Part shown: positions 7,521 to 15,699 of the stretch, in pieces
Numbering within the stretch: position 1 is the stretch's first letter
Layout: each line of letters opens with the position of its first letter
Assembly: GCA_964407825.1 (NCBI GenBank)
Contig: CAYOXD010000036.1
Coordinates: forward strand, 1 to 23,674
Source of the DNA: CAYOXD01 sp964407825
GTDB lineage: Bacteria > Desulfobacterota > Desulfobacteria > Desulfobacterales > JAFDDL01
Reading direction: 5' to 3'
Length of the DNA stretch: 23,674 bases
The notes under the pieces: generated by a model
What the model saw: the letters and a program-made list of their open reading frames with translations, nothing else
Databases searched by the model: none
What the model was told of the DNA's origin: nothing
Position numbers and translations under genes: made by a program

Positions 7521-7907
7521 ATGACGGATCGGGGCGACCACCGCCGGCAATTGGGCGGCAGCGGTGAGACGCTGGCCGCTGCCCACCTGGAGAAGAACGG
7601 GTACCGGATCCTGGCGCGTAACTATCGCACCCCCATCGGAGAGATCGATATCATCGCCCAGGAGGGGGAAACCCTGGTGTTCGTGGAGGTGAAAACGAGG
7701 GGAACCCACCGGTTCGGCCATCCCAAGGAGGCCGTCACGGCCAGGAAGCAGCGGAAACTATCCATGGCGGCGCTTTACTACCTGAAAGGCACCCGGAATC
7801 TGCACCGGAAGGCCCGGTTCGATGTGATATCGATTCTGCCCGGGCCCCGGGAGGGGTGGAAGATAGAGGTCATCAAGAATGCCTTCGACCTTGCCTACCC
7901 CGGATAG
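7521..7907 (+). CDS. yraN: UPF0102 family protein YraN (predicted nuclease fold)
   Basis: A 128-residue member of UPF0102. The PD-(D/E)xK-like core is visible as GEIDIIAQEG followed by LVFVEVKTR (about 37-61), with the upstream GE..A..L..GY segment typical of the family. This fold suggests a Holliday-junction-resolvase-like nuclease, but the function is not established. It follows rnhB by 12 bases and overlaps the start of rsmI by 29 bases, so the three are almost certainly co-translated. Confidence 0.93.
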   Translation: MTDRGDHRRQLGGSGETLAAAHLEKNGYRILARNYRTPIGEIDIIAQEGETLVFVEVKTRGTHRFGHPKEAVTARKQRKLSMAALYYLKGTRNLHRKARFDVISILPGPREGWKIEVIKNAFDLAYPG

Positions 7908-8787
7908 GGGATCGAACGGAACCGCCGCGGCCGGGACGCTCTACGTCGTTGCAACCCCCATCGGTAACCTGGAGGATGTGACCCTCCGGGCCCTCCGTAT
8001 TCTGGGAGGGGTTGGGGCCATTGCCGCCGAAGATACCCGTCATACGAAAAAATTGCTTTCCCACCACGGCATCAATACCCGTCTCATCTCTCTGCATGAG
8101 CATAACGAGCGCACCCGCGTGCCGGAACTCATCCGGCAGCTCGAGGTGGGGGATTGCCTGGCTCTCGTGACCGATGCGGGGACACCGGCGGTGTCCGATC
8201 CCGGCTACCGGCTGGTGAGCCAGGCAGTGACCCGCGGCATATCGGTGGTGCCGGTGCCCGGCGTCTCGGCCGTCATCACCGCCCTCAGCGTGGGGGGGCT
8301 TCCGACGGATTCCTTCGTATTTGTCGGGTTTCCGGCCAAAAAACAGGGGCAGCGCATCCGTCAGCTCCAGGGCCTTGCCCGGGAGCCCCGAACCCTCGTC
8401 TTCTACGAGTCCCCCAGGCGTCTTATCCGGCTTCTGACCGAGATCCACCATGCAATGGGCGAGCGGCGGGTCGTTCTCGGCCGAGAGATGACCAAGCTGC
8501 ATGAGGAATTTCTGAGAGGCCGGATTTCGAGCATCCTGACGGCTCTTGGGGATCGTCCCATGATCAAGGGGGAGTGTACCTTGTTGGTGGAAGGATCCGC
8601 CGATGCCGCCGCAGCGAGCGGTCCTGTGGATTCGGCATCCATCGAAACGGCCATCGGTGCCGCCCTGGCAAAGGGTGCCAGTTTGGCGGATGCCTCCAGG
8701 GAGGTGGCCGGCGCACTGGGGGTTTCCAGGCGGCGGGTATATGAATTGGGGTTGAAGCTGTCTTCCGGGAAGAACGCACTGCCATGA
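7879..8787 (+). CDS. rsmI: 16S rRNA (cytidine1402-2'-O)-methyltransferase RsmI
   Basis: A 302-residue tetrapyrrole-methylase-fold enzyme that adds the 2'-O-methyl group at C1402 in the 30S decoding centre. GTLYVVATPIGNLEDVTLRA (19-38), the AEDTRHTKKLL segment (50-60) and DAGTPAVSDPG (99-109) are diagnostic. A C-terminal helical tail (about 245-302) resembles the family's RsmI HTH-like extension. Its first 29 bases lie inside yraN, and its stop overlaps the ATG of the radical SAM gene (ATGA), so the three genes are tightly coupled. Confidence 0.96.
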   Translation: MPSTLPTPDRGSNGTAAAGTLYVVATPIGNLEDVTLRALRILGGVGAIAAEDTRHTKKLLSHHGINTRLISLHEHNERTRVPELIRQLEVGDCLALVTDAGTPAVSDPGYRLVSQAVTRGISVVPVPGVSAVITALSVGGLPTDSFVFVGFPAKKQGQRIRQLQGLAREPRTLVFYESPRRLIRLLTEIHHAMGERRVVLGREMTKLHEEFLRGRISSILTALGDRPMIKGECTLLVEGSADAAAASGPVDSASIETAIGAALAKGASLADASREVAGALGVSRRRVYELGLKLSSGKNALP

Positions 8788-10136
8788 AGGGGCATCCACC
8801 ACATCGTGATCAGAAATCAGGCCGGGGTTCCCGTGGAAAATCGTTTTCCCGTAAAGCCCTGATCGCCCTGGTGGCCGATTCCAGGGGACGTATCATCGAG
8901 CTCGAGGGGTATGGGGCCGTCGGGATGGCCGGGGAGGCCCGGGTGCCGCTAACCGCCTCGGACACCCTGCCCATGCCGGAGGGAGGAGAGTTGATGCTCC
9001 TTCCCCAGCGGGTTCCCGTTCTGCAGGATCTGGCCACGGGTAAGCTGGTGAGCCTGCCGGAAAATCCATACCAGCCAGGGGAACGGATCTGCCCGGTGGC
9101 GGCCTTCAACTCCCCCGGATATGTCCACACCTACGCCCCTGCCTACGAGGAACTGCCGGGGGCTGCCGCCTTGCCCCTTTTTGCCTATGGTGCCGTGGGA
9201 TGGCACCGGGGAGGGTTCAGGAGTGCTGTTTTCAGGATCGACCGGGAGCGACGCCAGGATTTGCGTCTGATGCCCCTTGAAAAGGTCCGGCGAGGGGTAG
9301 CGGCGATGAGGAAAAGGATGCCCGGAAACCGCTTGCGGCAACATCTTGAAAAGTGCGCCCTGACCTATGGATGCCCGGCGGCGAAAAATTTTTTCATCGG
9401 CCGCTGCGAGGCCCCGCTGCCAGCCTCCCCCCAATGCAATGCGCGGTGCCTCGGATGCCTTTCCCTCCAACCGGTCGAGGCGGTCTCCCATTGCCAGGAC
9501 CGCATCGGTTTCATGCCCTCGGCAGAGGAGATCGCCCAGGTGGCCCTGGCCCATCTGGAGCGGGTGAAAGAGGGGGTGGTGAGCTTCGGCCAGGGGTGCG
9601 AGGGGGATCCGCTCCTTGCCGCGGAAGTGATCGAACCGGCCGTCCGAATCATCCGGCGAAAGACCGACCGGGGTACCATCAACATGAATACCAACGGCAG
9701 TCTGCCGGATGTCCTGGATACGCTTTTCGATGCAGGGCTCGATAGCGTCCGGATCAGCATCAACAGCCTCCGGGAGTCCTGCTACGATGCCTACTTCAGG
9801 CCCAGGAGGTATGGGTTTTCCCACGTGATGCAAAGCGTTGCCCTGGCAATCCGGAGAGGCAGGCATGTGGCCATCAACTATCTGAACCTGGCAGGGGTCA
9901 CCGACTCGCCGGAGGAAAGGGCGGCTCTCCTGGCATTTCTCGAATGTCATCCCATCGACCAGATCCAGTGGCGGAACCTCAACTTCGATCCCCTTCGGTA
10001 TTGGCGGGTCATGGCCCAGGTGGCATCCCACGGCCCGCCCGGGGGCATGAGGTCTCTGGTGTCGGAGGTGCAGACGGTTTTCCCCCGCATCCGTCACGGG
10101 TATTTCAATCCGGCCGTCCCGAAGGATCGGCGTTAG
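8784..10136 (+). CDS. Uncharacterised radical SAM protein with an N-terminal extension
   Basis: A 450-residue protein. The radical SAM core carries CNARCLGC (C218, C222, C225), a likely SAM-binding GQGCEGDPLL (about 269-278) and NMNTNGS (300-306). Before the core is an N-terminal region of about 215 residues. Part of it (about 24-105) is beta-rich and begins KALIALVADSRGRIIELEGYG. Three more cysteines (C191, C197, C208) sit just before the cluster motif and might hold a second metal site. I see no SPASM domain or other feature fixing the substrate. The stop of rsmI overlaps its start by four bases, suggesting a link to RNA modification or translation, but that is inference. A 94-residue unknown protein follows 79 bases downstream. 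Confidence 0.85.
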   Translation: MKGHPPHRDQKSGRGSRGKSFSRKALIALVADSRGRIIELEGYGAVGMAGEARVPLTASDTLPMPEGGELMLLPQRVPVLQDLATGKLVSLPENPYQPGERICPVAAFNSPGYVHTYAPAYEELPGAAALPLFAYGAVGWHRGGFRSAVFRIDRERRQDLRLMPLEKVRRGVAAMRKRMPGNRLRQHLEKCALTYGCPAAKNFFIGRCEAPLPASPQCNARCLGCLSLQPVEAVSHCQDRIGFMPSAEEIAQVALAHLERVKEGVVSFGQGCEGDPLLAAEVIEPAVRIIRRKTDRGTINMNTNGSLPDVLDTLFDAGLDSVRISINSLRESCYDAYFRPRRYGFSHVMQSVALAIRRGRHVAINYLNLAGVTDSPEERAALLAFLECHPIDQIQWRNLNFDPLRYWRVMAQVASHGPPGGMRSLVSEVQTVFPRIRHGYFNPAVPKDRR

Positions 10137-10215
10137 GGTTGCGCCGGCGATTCAAGGAAATCCGGGTTGCGGCCGATACGGGGGATAGCAAATATGTGAT
10201 CAACGGAGGTAGTCC

Positions 10216-10500
10216 ATGGAAATCGTTATCGGTGCCACCCATCGGGTGGAGATGTCAACCCGGAAAGTGGAGTCCAAGGCCGGTGTGGTCGAGGCCCGGG
10301 TGCTCAATGTCCGACCGCCCAGAAGACGCCCCCAGGGTCCCGGCCCCCAGCAAGCGGAGAGGCGCCAGGGGCAAACGAATTTCGACCCGGCCGCGGGCCG
10401 GGTCCTGGTGCTGCTGGTACCTGAGGGGTACCATATCCCGCAGGATATCGACTCCGGAAACTACAGGGTGTTTCTCAGGTTCGCCTCACGAAAAAAATAG
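10216..10500 (+). CDS. Small protein of unknown function
   Basis: A 94-residue cysteine-free protein that I do not recognise. GGAGGT lies seven bases before the ATG, and third-position GC is high like its neighbours, so it looks truly coding. The N-terminal part (1-37) reads as beta strands. A low-complexity Pro/Arg/Gln linker (38-54, RPPRRRPQGPGPQQAERR) follows, then a hydrophobic block (RVLVLLVPEGYHIPQDI) and a basic end. The two ordered blocks joined by a linker could form one small beta domain. It lies between the radical SAM gene and the PilZ gene on the same strand. It could be a partner or substrate of the radical SAM enzyme, but nothing in the sequence proves this. Confidence 0.7.
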   Translation: MEIVIGATHRVEMSTRKVESKAGVVEARVLNVRPPRRRPQGPGPQQAERRQGQTNFDPAAGRVLVLLVPEGYHIPQDIDSGNYRVFLRFASRKK

Positions 10501-10515
10501 GGGAGGCCTTTCGGT

Positions 10516-10545
10516 TTGACAGACTCCTCAGCCATGTCCTATGGT
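10516..10545 (+). promoter_or_regulatory. Candidate promoter for the PilZ-prmA pair
   Basis: A perfect TTGACA (10516-10521) is followed after 18 bases by TATGGT (10540-10545, 4/6 match to TATAAT). It lies in the 101-base gap ahead of the PilZ gene, so these two genes may have their own promoter besides read-through from upstream. Confidence 0.35.
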
Positions 10546-10601
10546 GGAAAAATCTGGCGATTGGTGCATGAGATCAACTATCATAAAGAGGACATCCATC
10601 T

Positions 10602-10931
10602 ATGGCTTCGACCGAAAAGGGGCCACCGGAATATAAAGAAAAACGCTTGACCCCAAGGACGCCCCTGTACAAGGCGGTTACCTACGAGGCCAAAGGTGAG
10701 GCATACGAGGACTTTGTGCAGGATATCAGCGCCGGGGGGATCTTTATCGAAACGCGGTTGCACTTTGTGCTCGGTCAATCCCTTGCCATTACCCTGCCGA
10801 TGCCGGGACATCAACACTATATCCAGGTCTCAGGGCAGGTGGTCCGGATCTCCTCCAGCGGCATCGGCGTGAAGTTCGCCCATCCCATTCAGGAATTATT
10901 GGGGGCGCCGGCGCTTCCGGATTTTGACTGA
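10602..10931 (+). CDS. PilZ-domain protein (predicted cyclic di-GMP binding)
   Basis: A 109-residue stand-alone PilZ domain. Both halves of the cyclic di-GMP site are present: RLTPR (RxxxR, residues 15-19) and DISAGG (DxSxxG, 41-46). PilZ proteins bind cyclic di-GMP and pass the signal to motility, exopolysaccharide or other outputs; the partner here is unknown. AGAGG lies about nine bases before the ATG. Its stop lies 28 bases before the chosen prmA start, so it is likely co-transcribed with prmA, although the functions seem unrelated. No cyclic di-GMP synthase or hydrolase is in the window. Confidence 0.88.
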   Translation: MASTEKGPPEYKEKRLTPRTPLYKAVTYEAKGEAYEDFVQDISAGGIFIETRLHFVLGQSLAITLPMPGHQHYIQVSGQVVRISSSGIGVKFAHPIQELLGAPALPDFD

Positions 10932-10959
10932 TGATGATGCCTGCCGGGTTCCCCTCCCC

Positions 10960-11883
10960 ATGAAGTGGATAGAAGCAAAGGTGCTGTTCTGGTTTCATGA
11001 CCGCTCGCTGGCAACCGAGCTCATTGCCGATGCCTTCTCGGAGATCGGAATCCAGGGCGTTGCCATCGAAGGACCGGATGGGCCGCCGCCTGAGGGCTGG
11101 GCGCCGGAGGTCCAGGTTCCCACCTCGCAGGATGCGGTTATCGGCTATCTACCTGAAAATGCCGCCGTGGGCCGGGTGTGCCAGGACCTTGAGATCCGAC
11201 TGTCAGCCCTGGGGGCCTCAAACGGAATCACGACCCGGGTGGAATACCGTGATTTGGATGAAGAGGACTGGGCGGAGTCCTGGAAGGCCTTCTTCTGGCC
11301 CGTCAAAATCAGCCGTCGGATCGTCGTCAAACCCACCTGGCGTTCCTATTCCGCACAACCCGGCGAGCTGGTCCTGGAGATCGATCCGGGCATGGCCTTC
11401 GGCACCGGCACTCATCCCACCACCTCTCTATGCGTGCGCCTCATCGAAGCCAACCTGAAACCGGGAGACAGCCTTCTCGATATTGGTACGGGGTCCGGGA
11501 TACTTGTCATCGCTGCGGGAAAACTGGGGGCCGAGCGGGCCCTGGGAATTGACAATGATACGGTGGCGGTGACGGTGGCCAACGAAAACATCGCGCGAAA
11601 CCACCTGGACGCCGCCCGTTTCCGTGCGGTTGCAGGCGATCTGGCCGACGGTCTGTCCCAACGGTTCCGCATGGTGGTGGCGAACATCCTCTCGGAGGTG
11701 ATCCTCATCCTTCTGGACCATGTGGCCCGGGTGATGATGCCGGGGGGGCTTTTTATCTGCTCGGGGATTATCGAAAAGAACCGGCGGCTCGTGGCGGACA
11801 AGATGCACCACCTGGGCTTCGAAATCGTCGAGGAAGCAGCCGAGGAGGGATGGGTCGCCATAGCCGGACGGCTGAAGGCCTGA
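10960..11883 (+). CDS. prmA: Ribosomal protein L11 methyltransferase PrmA
   Basis: A 307-residue SAM-dependent enzyme that trimethylates lysines and the N-terminus of ribosomal protein L11. The N-terminal substrate-binding domain (MKWIEAKVLFWF onward) leads to the class I methyltransferase core, with GMAFGTGTHPTT (146-157) and LLDIGTGSGILVIAAGKLG (about 172-190). The frame is open from a TTG at 10924 that overlaps the PilZ stop. I chose the ATG at 10960 because MKWIEAKV is the usual family start, although no clear Shine-Dalgarno sequence precedes it. It is the last plus-strand gene of the long run and ends six bases from the convergent yibQ-like gene. Confidence 0.94.
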   Translation: MKWIEAKVLFWFHDRSLATELIADAFSEIGIQGVAIEGPDGPPPEGWAPEVQVPTSQDAVIGYLPENAAVGRVCQDLEIRLSALGASNGITTRVEYRDLDEEDWAESWKAFFWPVKISRRIVVKPTWRSYSAQPGELVLEIDPGMAFGTGTHPTTSLCVRLIEANLKPGDSLLDIGTGSGILVIAAGKLGAERALGIDNDTVAVTVANENIARNHLDAARFRAVAGDLADGLSQRFRMVVANILSEVILILLDHVARVMMPGGLFICSGIIEKNRRLVADKMHHLGFEIVEEAAEEGWVAIAGRLKA

Positions 11884-11889
11884 AGGGTC

Positions 11890-12858
11890 TCATTTGACCA
11901 GATGCACCACCTGGGAGGCCGGGACCAGTGCCACCTTTCCCTTGATTTCCGGGAGCATGGCCCGAATTTCCCGGTAGGTCGCCGGATGGGGGTGGCCGAT
12001 GCCCACGGCTTGTCCCCTTTCCTGCGCAATCCGCAACAGTTCCTCTATCTGGCGCCGAATGGCGTCAGGTTTCAGCACATTATCCAAAAAGACGTTTCGT
12101 TCCGCAAAGGGAATTCGCAGCAGCCGAGCCGATGGCCGGCACAGGGAGGCCGGCGTGGTGCGGCTGTCGATGAAGAAGAGCCCCTTCTCCTTCAGAACGG
12201 AAAAAATCTGGTACAGCTGACTGGACACCTGTGTCATGCGCGATCCCATATGATTGTTCACGCCCTTGATGCCGGGGACCCATCGCAGGTCCGCCCGAAG
12301 CTGCGAGATCAATTCATCCGGACTCATGGAGGTCAGAAGCGCCCCGGGTCCGGGATTGATGCTTGGATATTCGATCGGCTCCATGGGCAGATGGAGCATG
12401 ACCTCAAGCCCCTTTTTTTCTGCCGCCAGGGCCAGTTCCTTTCCGTGGGGGCTGAAGGGGAGAACCGCATAGGTGATGGTCGCGTCCAAGGCGATAAACT
12501 CCCTGCCGACCTTTTGGTCGTATCCCATATCGTCAATGATAAGGGCGACCTTTGGCCGCTTATGAGGGGGCGGCGGCGGCGGCAGAGGGATGGTGGACGG
12601 CGTCCGGCTCGCTTTTTCCTTGGGGAAGATTTCGTACCTGAGCGTCGGGGCCACCGGTACCGGCCGTTTTACCACATCGGATATGGGGATCCGGCGGGGA
12701 ATCCACAGACGCAGGAGAACGCCAACAAGAAAAACGATCAGAACGAGAAGTACCAGCGCCAGGATCATGCGCGGGAGGGGAGAAGGAGAGGCACCCCTCC
12801 GTGTCGAACGGGGGGGTGCCTTTTTTGCCGGTCTCTTTGTGCCTTTTTTTTTTGCCAT
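11890..12858 (-). CDS. Divergent polysaccharide deacetylase family protein (YibQ-like)
   Basis: A 322-residue protein. A Lys/Arg-rich cytoplasmic start (1-30) is followed by one membrane segment (about 31-52) and a proline-rich periplasmic linker (IPLPPPPPPHKRPK). The catalytic-type domain (about 100-322) begins VALIIDDMGYD. This is the divergent polysaccharide deacetylase family (PF04748, DUF610), related to NodB-type enzymes and predicted to act on periplasmic glycans; the substrate is unproven. The LHLPMEP and GVNNHMGSRMT segments hold the conserved acidic and His residues. The ATG at 12858 was chosen over a TTG three bases earlier. It is the last gene of the ftsE-ftsX-envC-ctpA series, the place the family occupies in many proteobacteria. 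Confidence 0.9.
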   Translation of the reverse strand: MAKKKGTKRPAKKAPPRSTRRGASPSPLPRMILALVLLVLIVFLVGVLLRLWIPRRIPISDVVKRPVPVAPTLRYEIFPKEKASRTPSTIPLPPPPPPHKRPKVALIIDDMGYDQKVGREFIALDATITYAVLPFSPHGKELALAAEKKGLEVMLHLPMEPIEYPSINPGPGALLTSMSPDELISQLRADLRWVPGIKGVNNHMGSRMTQVSSQLYQIFSVLKEKGLFFIDSRTTPASLCRPSARLLRIPFAERNVFLDNVLKPDAIRRQIEELLRIAQERGQAVGIGHPHPATYREIRAMLPEIKGKVALVPASQVVHLVK

Positions 12859-12923
12859 CAAGTACAGCTTCTGTTGTCTCTAAACCGCTCTACCCAATCC
12901 AATAATGCTGCAACCCTGCCTAC

Positions 12924-14300
12924 TCAACCGACTCCCTTGAAAATATCGTAACTCACGAGAATCTCGAGCGCCCGCATGACCTGCTGGTCGTCCTGGGGGG
13001 AATCGAGCCGCAGGGGACCGAACTTTTTAGCGGGCTTCTCCGGGGAGGCCTCGGTTTTCTTCTTTTCCGGTTTCTGCGGGGCGTTATGTTCCGGAACCAC
13101 CTTTTTTCCCTGTGTCATGGATTCGGGTGCCAGATGGTTTTTAAGATCCTTCTCCTTGATGGTCATCCCTTGCGAGGATGAGGAGGTATCCTTTGGATTC
13201 AGAATCTTCTGCCGTACCACGATATCCGGCGTGATCCCTTTCGCCTGGATGCACCGGCCATTGGGGGTGTAGTAGCGGGCGATGGTTAACTTCAGTCCAT
13301 AGCCGTTGGGCAGTCTTTCAACGGTCTGAACCGAGCCCTTTCCAAAGGAGGTGGTCCCCAGAATCAACGCCCGTTTCTGGTCCTGAAGGGCGCCGGCGAC
13401 AATTTCCGAGGCGCTGGCACTGCCGCCGTTGACGAGCACCACCATGGGGAAATCCCTCTTCACCTTGTTGGGGTGGGCCATGAATTCCTTGACGGTGCGG
13501 GCCCTGCCCTTGATGGAAACGATGATCCCCTTGTTCAGAAAAACATCGGCCACCTTCACCGCCTGATCCAGAAGCCCACCGGGGTTGTAACGCAGATCCA
13601 GCACCAGACCCCTGAGGGGGACTTTACCCGATTGAAGGTGATTGAGCGCCGTCTTGAGCTCCTGGGCGGTCTTTTGCCTGAAACTGGTGATCCAGATGTA
13701 TCCATACCCTGGCTTGAGCACCCTGTAGTGCACGCTGTCGATGGGGATGATGGCACGGATAAGATTGAACTCCAGAGGTTTCGATACACCTTCCCGAACG
13801 ATGGTCAGGTGCACGTGGGTCCCCTTTTCGCCCCGCATTTTTTTCACGGCCTGCCACAGCATCATGCCCTGGGTCGATTCGCCATTCACCTTGATGATGT
13901 GATCGCCGGCGTGGATTCCGGCCTCATAGGCGGGGGTTCCCTCAATGGGGGAAATGACGGTGAGGACGCCCTTTTGCATGGTGATTTCAATGCCGATGCC
14001 GCCGAATTCCCCCTCGGTGTCCACTTGGAGTTCTTCGAACGCCTCGGGCGGCAAAAAGGCGGAATGGGGGTCGAGGCTCTGCACCATGCCTTGAATTGCC
14101 TTGTCGATCAGCTTCGAGTTGTCGACCTTATCCACGTATTCCTTGTCGATAAAGTCCAAGACATTGGTGAAGGTTTTCAGTTTTTTGTAAGTGGCTTCGT
14201 TATCCGCCGCGACATTCGCGTGGAATCCGGTCCCAATGGTCCAGAGGATGACGGCCACCACCATCACCCCCCACAGTTTAGTGCGTCGCTCTTTTATCAT
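12924..14300 (-). CDS. C-terminal processing peptidase, S41 family (CtpA-like)
   Basis: A 458-residue periplasmic serine protease with a hydrophobic signal anchor (about 10-28) and a PDZ domain (about 95-168). The tail-specific protease core has catalytic Ser296 in GGSASASEI and Lys321 in FGKGS, 25 residues apart as expected for a Ser/Lys dyad. The family cleaves periplasmic substrates at C-terminal tails, often cell-wall hydrolases or their regulators, which fits the EnvC neighbour. A low-complexity Lys/Pro/Glu tail (about 365-430) precedes the C-terminus. Its first 23 bases overlap the end of envC, so the two are translationally coupled. Confidence 0.94.
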   Translation of the reverse strand: MIKERRTKLWGVMVVAVILWTIGTGFHANVAADNEATYKKLKTFTNVLDFIDKEYVDKVDNSKLIDKAIQGMVQSLDPHSAFLPPEAFEELQVDTEGEFGGIGIEITMQKGVLTVISPIEGTPAYEAGIHAGDHIIKVNGESTQGMMLWQAVKKMRGEKGTHVHLTIVREGVSKPLEFNLIRAIIPIDSVHYRVLKPGYGYIWITSFRQKTAQELKTALNHLQSGKVPLRGLVLDLRYNPGGLLDQAVKVADVFLNKGIIVSIKGRARTVKEFMAHPNKVKRDFPMVVLVNGGSASASEIVAGALQDQKRALILGTTSFGKGSVQTVERLPNGYGLKLTIARYYTPNGRCIQAKGITPDIVVRQKILNPKDTSSSSQGMTIKEKDLKNHLAPESMTQGKKVVPEHNAPQKPEKKKTEASPEKPAKKFGPLRLDSPQDDQQVMRALEILVSYDIFKGVG

Positions 14301-15699
14301 AATTGTTTCGACTCCTTTTTCCCAGCCATGTCAGCGGATCAACAGGTCTCCCATGATGCCTGATTTCGAAATGCAGCTCCGGGCCCTGGAAAGAGCCGGT
14401 GTCTCCCACCGTGCCGATGACTTCGCCGGACGCCACCGACTCCCCCTTTTTCTTGAAAAGCTCCTGAGCGTGAGCATACACGGTGCAGTAATGATCCCCA
14501 TGGTCGATGATGATCATATTCCCATAGCCTTTGAACCAACCGGCGAATATCGTTTTCCCCCTGTCCACGGCTCTGATGGGCTCTCCCCTGTCCGCAGCGA
14601 TATCGATGCCGCTTCTGAAACCGGTCACATGGAGTCGGGCGGAGGTGTAAGGCCCATAAAAAGAAATAATTGTACCCCTGACGGGCAGGTTTAGCAACCC
14701 CTTTAATGCCTTAAAGTCAGAGGGGGGTGCTTCGGTGTTGGGCGTCGAGGTGTCGGTGGCAATCTCTCTGTTCAGGGCCTCGGCCGCCCTTTTCAGGGCC
14801 GCGATGGCGGCCAGGGCAAGGGATTTCTTTGTTTTGATGTCAAATAACAATTGGTTACGTTCATCACGCTGACGGGTCAAGGCCGCTTTTTGCTTCGCAA
14901 GCGCCAGGCTCTGGGGGCGGAGCGCCTCCCGCTGCGCGGTGAGATGGGCCTTGAGCGCGGCCAGGTCCGCCTGCTTGACCGTAAGGGTATGCCACACCCT
15001 CGCATCATAGGCCGATAATCGTTCAAGACGCTCTTTCCTGATCAGAAAATCGAAAAAGGAACCGGCCGAGGCGATCAGAGGCAGGGTCCCCAGGCGATTG
15101 AGCTTGTAAACGGCCACCAGACGGCTGGCGGCGTATGTTCGCAGATCCGCCACCTGCCTTTCCAACGCCGTTTCCGCAGCTTCCTTCTTTACAATCTGGG
15201 CGGTCAGGCCATCCACCTTCTGGGTGAGAACGGCGGCCTTCTGTTCGATGACATTCAGGCTGGCGTCGATTTTGTTCAGGGAGTCCATGAGGTTGCTTTC
15301 CTGCTGCGTATAGGCGCCTGCCTCCCCCTGCCGCTCTTTCAGGCGTTCCTTTACTTGACGCAGTTGGGCGACGGGGGAGCCGAATGTCAGGGGTGCCGCG
15401 GCCGCCTCCTCGGTTACCAACTTAACGTAACGCCTGTCGACAAAGCCTGTTTCGCCCTCATACGAGACTTTCCACCACTGCCCGGAGGCGTCGATGACCC
15501 GAAGTCGGTCCTTCCGATGCAGCAGGACGACGGAGCGGGTGGATAAATCGGGCCCTGCGCGCAGATGCAGTCGCGCAGCGGTCACCTGCGCCAGGCAATC
15601 GGTGCACGTCCCGGCCGCTAGGGCCGGTCTGGCCCATAGGTGCAGGACGATGGTTCCGATCGCTAGGATTTCAAGAACTGTCTTATTGAGAGATAGCAT
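14278..15699 (-). CDS. envC: EnvC-like murein hydrolase activator: SH3b, coiled coil and degenerate LytM/M23 domain
   Basis: A 473-residue exported protein. A signal peptide (1-29) is followed by a bacterial SH3-like domain (about 37-95), long coiled coils (about 108-310) and a LytM/M23 domain (about 340-460). In active M23 peptidases the first zinc site is HxxxD and the second is HxH. Here they read RSGID (R362...D366) and ELH (E441, H443), so the enzyme site looks broken, as in E. coli EnvC. The likely role is to activate a periplasmic N-acetylmuramyl-L-alanine amidase at the septum under FtsEX control. The SH3 domain is absent from E. coli EnvC. It overlaps ftsX by 37 bases and ctpA by 23 bases. 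Confidence 0.88.
   Translation of the reverse strand: MLSLNKTVLEILAIGTIVLHLWARPALAAGTCTDCLAQVTAARLHLRAGPDLSTRSVVLLHRKDRLRVIDASGQWWKVSYEGETGFVDRRYVKLVTEEAAAAPLTFGSPVAQLRQVKERLKERQGEAGAYTQQESNLMDSLNKIDASLNVIEQKAAVLTQKVDGLTAQIVKKEAAETALERQVADLRTYAASRLVAVYKLNRLGTLPLIASAGSFFDFLIRKERLERLSAYDARVWHTLTVKQADLAALKAHLTAQREALRPQSLALAKQKAALTRQRDERNQLLFDIKTKKSLALAAIAALKRAAEALNREIATDTSTPNTEAPPSDFKALKGLLNLPVRGTIISFYGPYTSARLHVTGFRSGIDIAADRGEPIRAVDRGKTIFAGWFKGYGNMIIIDHGDHYCTVYAHAQELFKKKGESVASGEVIGTVGDTGSFQGPELHFEIRHHGRPVDPLTWLGKRSRNNYDKRATH

Noticed and set aside
8949..10097. Long open frame (382 codons) on the minus strand opposite the radical SAM gene
   Set aside because: It is an antisense shadow caused by high GC at third positions; it has no ribosome binding site or recognisable domain and lies wholly inside a supported gene.
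9944..10519. 191-codon frame spanning the end of the radical SAM gene and the small 94-residue gene
   Set aside because: It overlaps both genes in another phase, and its Ser/Pro/Arg-rich translation looks like a frame shadow; the 94-residue frame has the better ribosome binding site.
10534..10650. 38-codon frame before and overlapping the PilZ start
   Set aside because: It starts inside the putative promoter, has no Shine-Dalgarno sequence and overlaps PilZ in another phase; probably chance.
11902..12951. Long plus-strand open frame (349 codons) opposite the yibQ-like gene
   Set aside because: Antisense shadow of a gene with a clear membrane anchor and deacetylase-like domain; the translation looks random.
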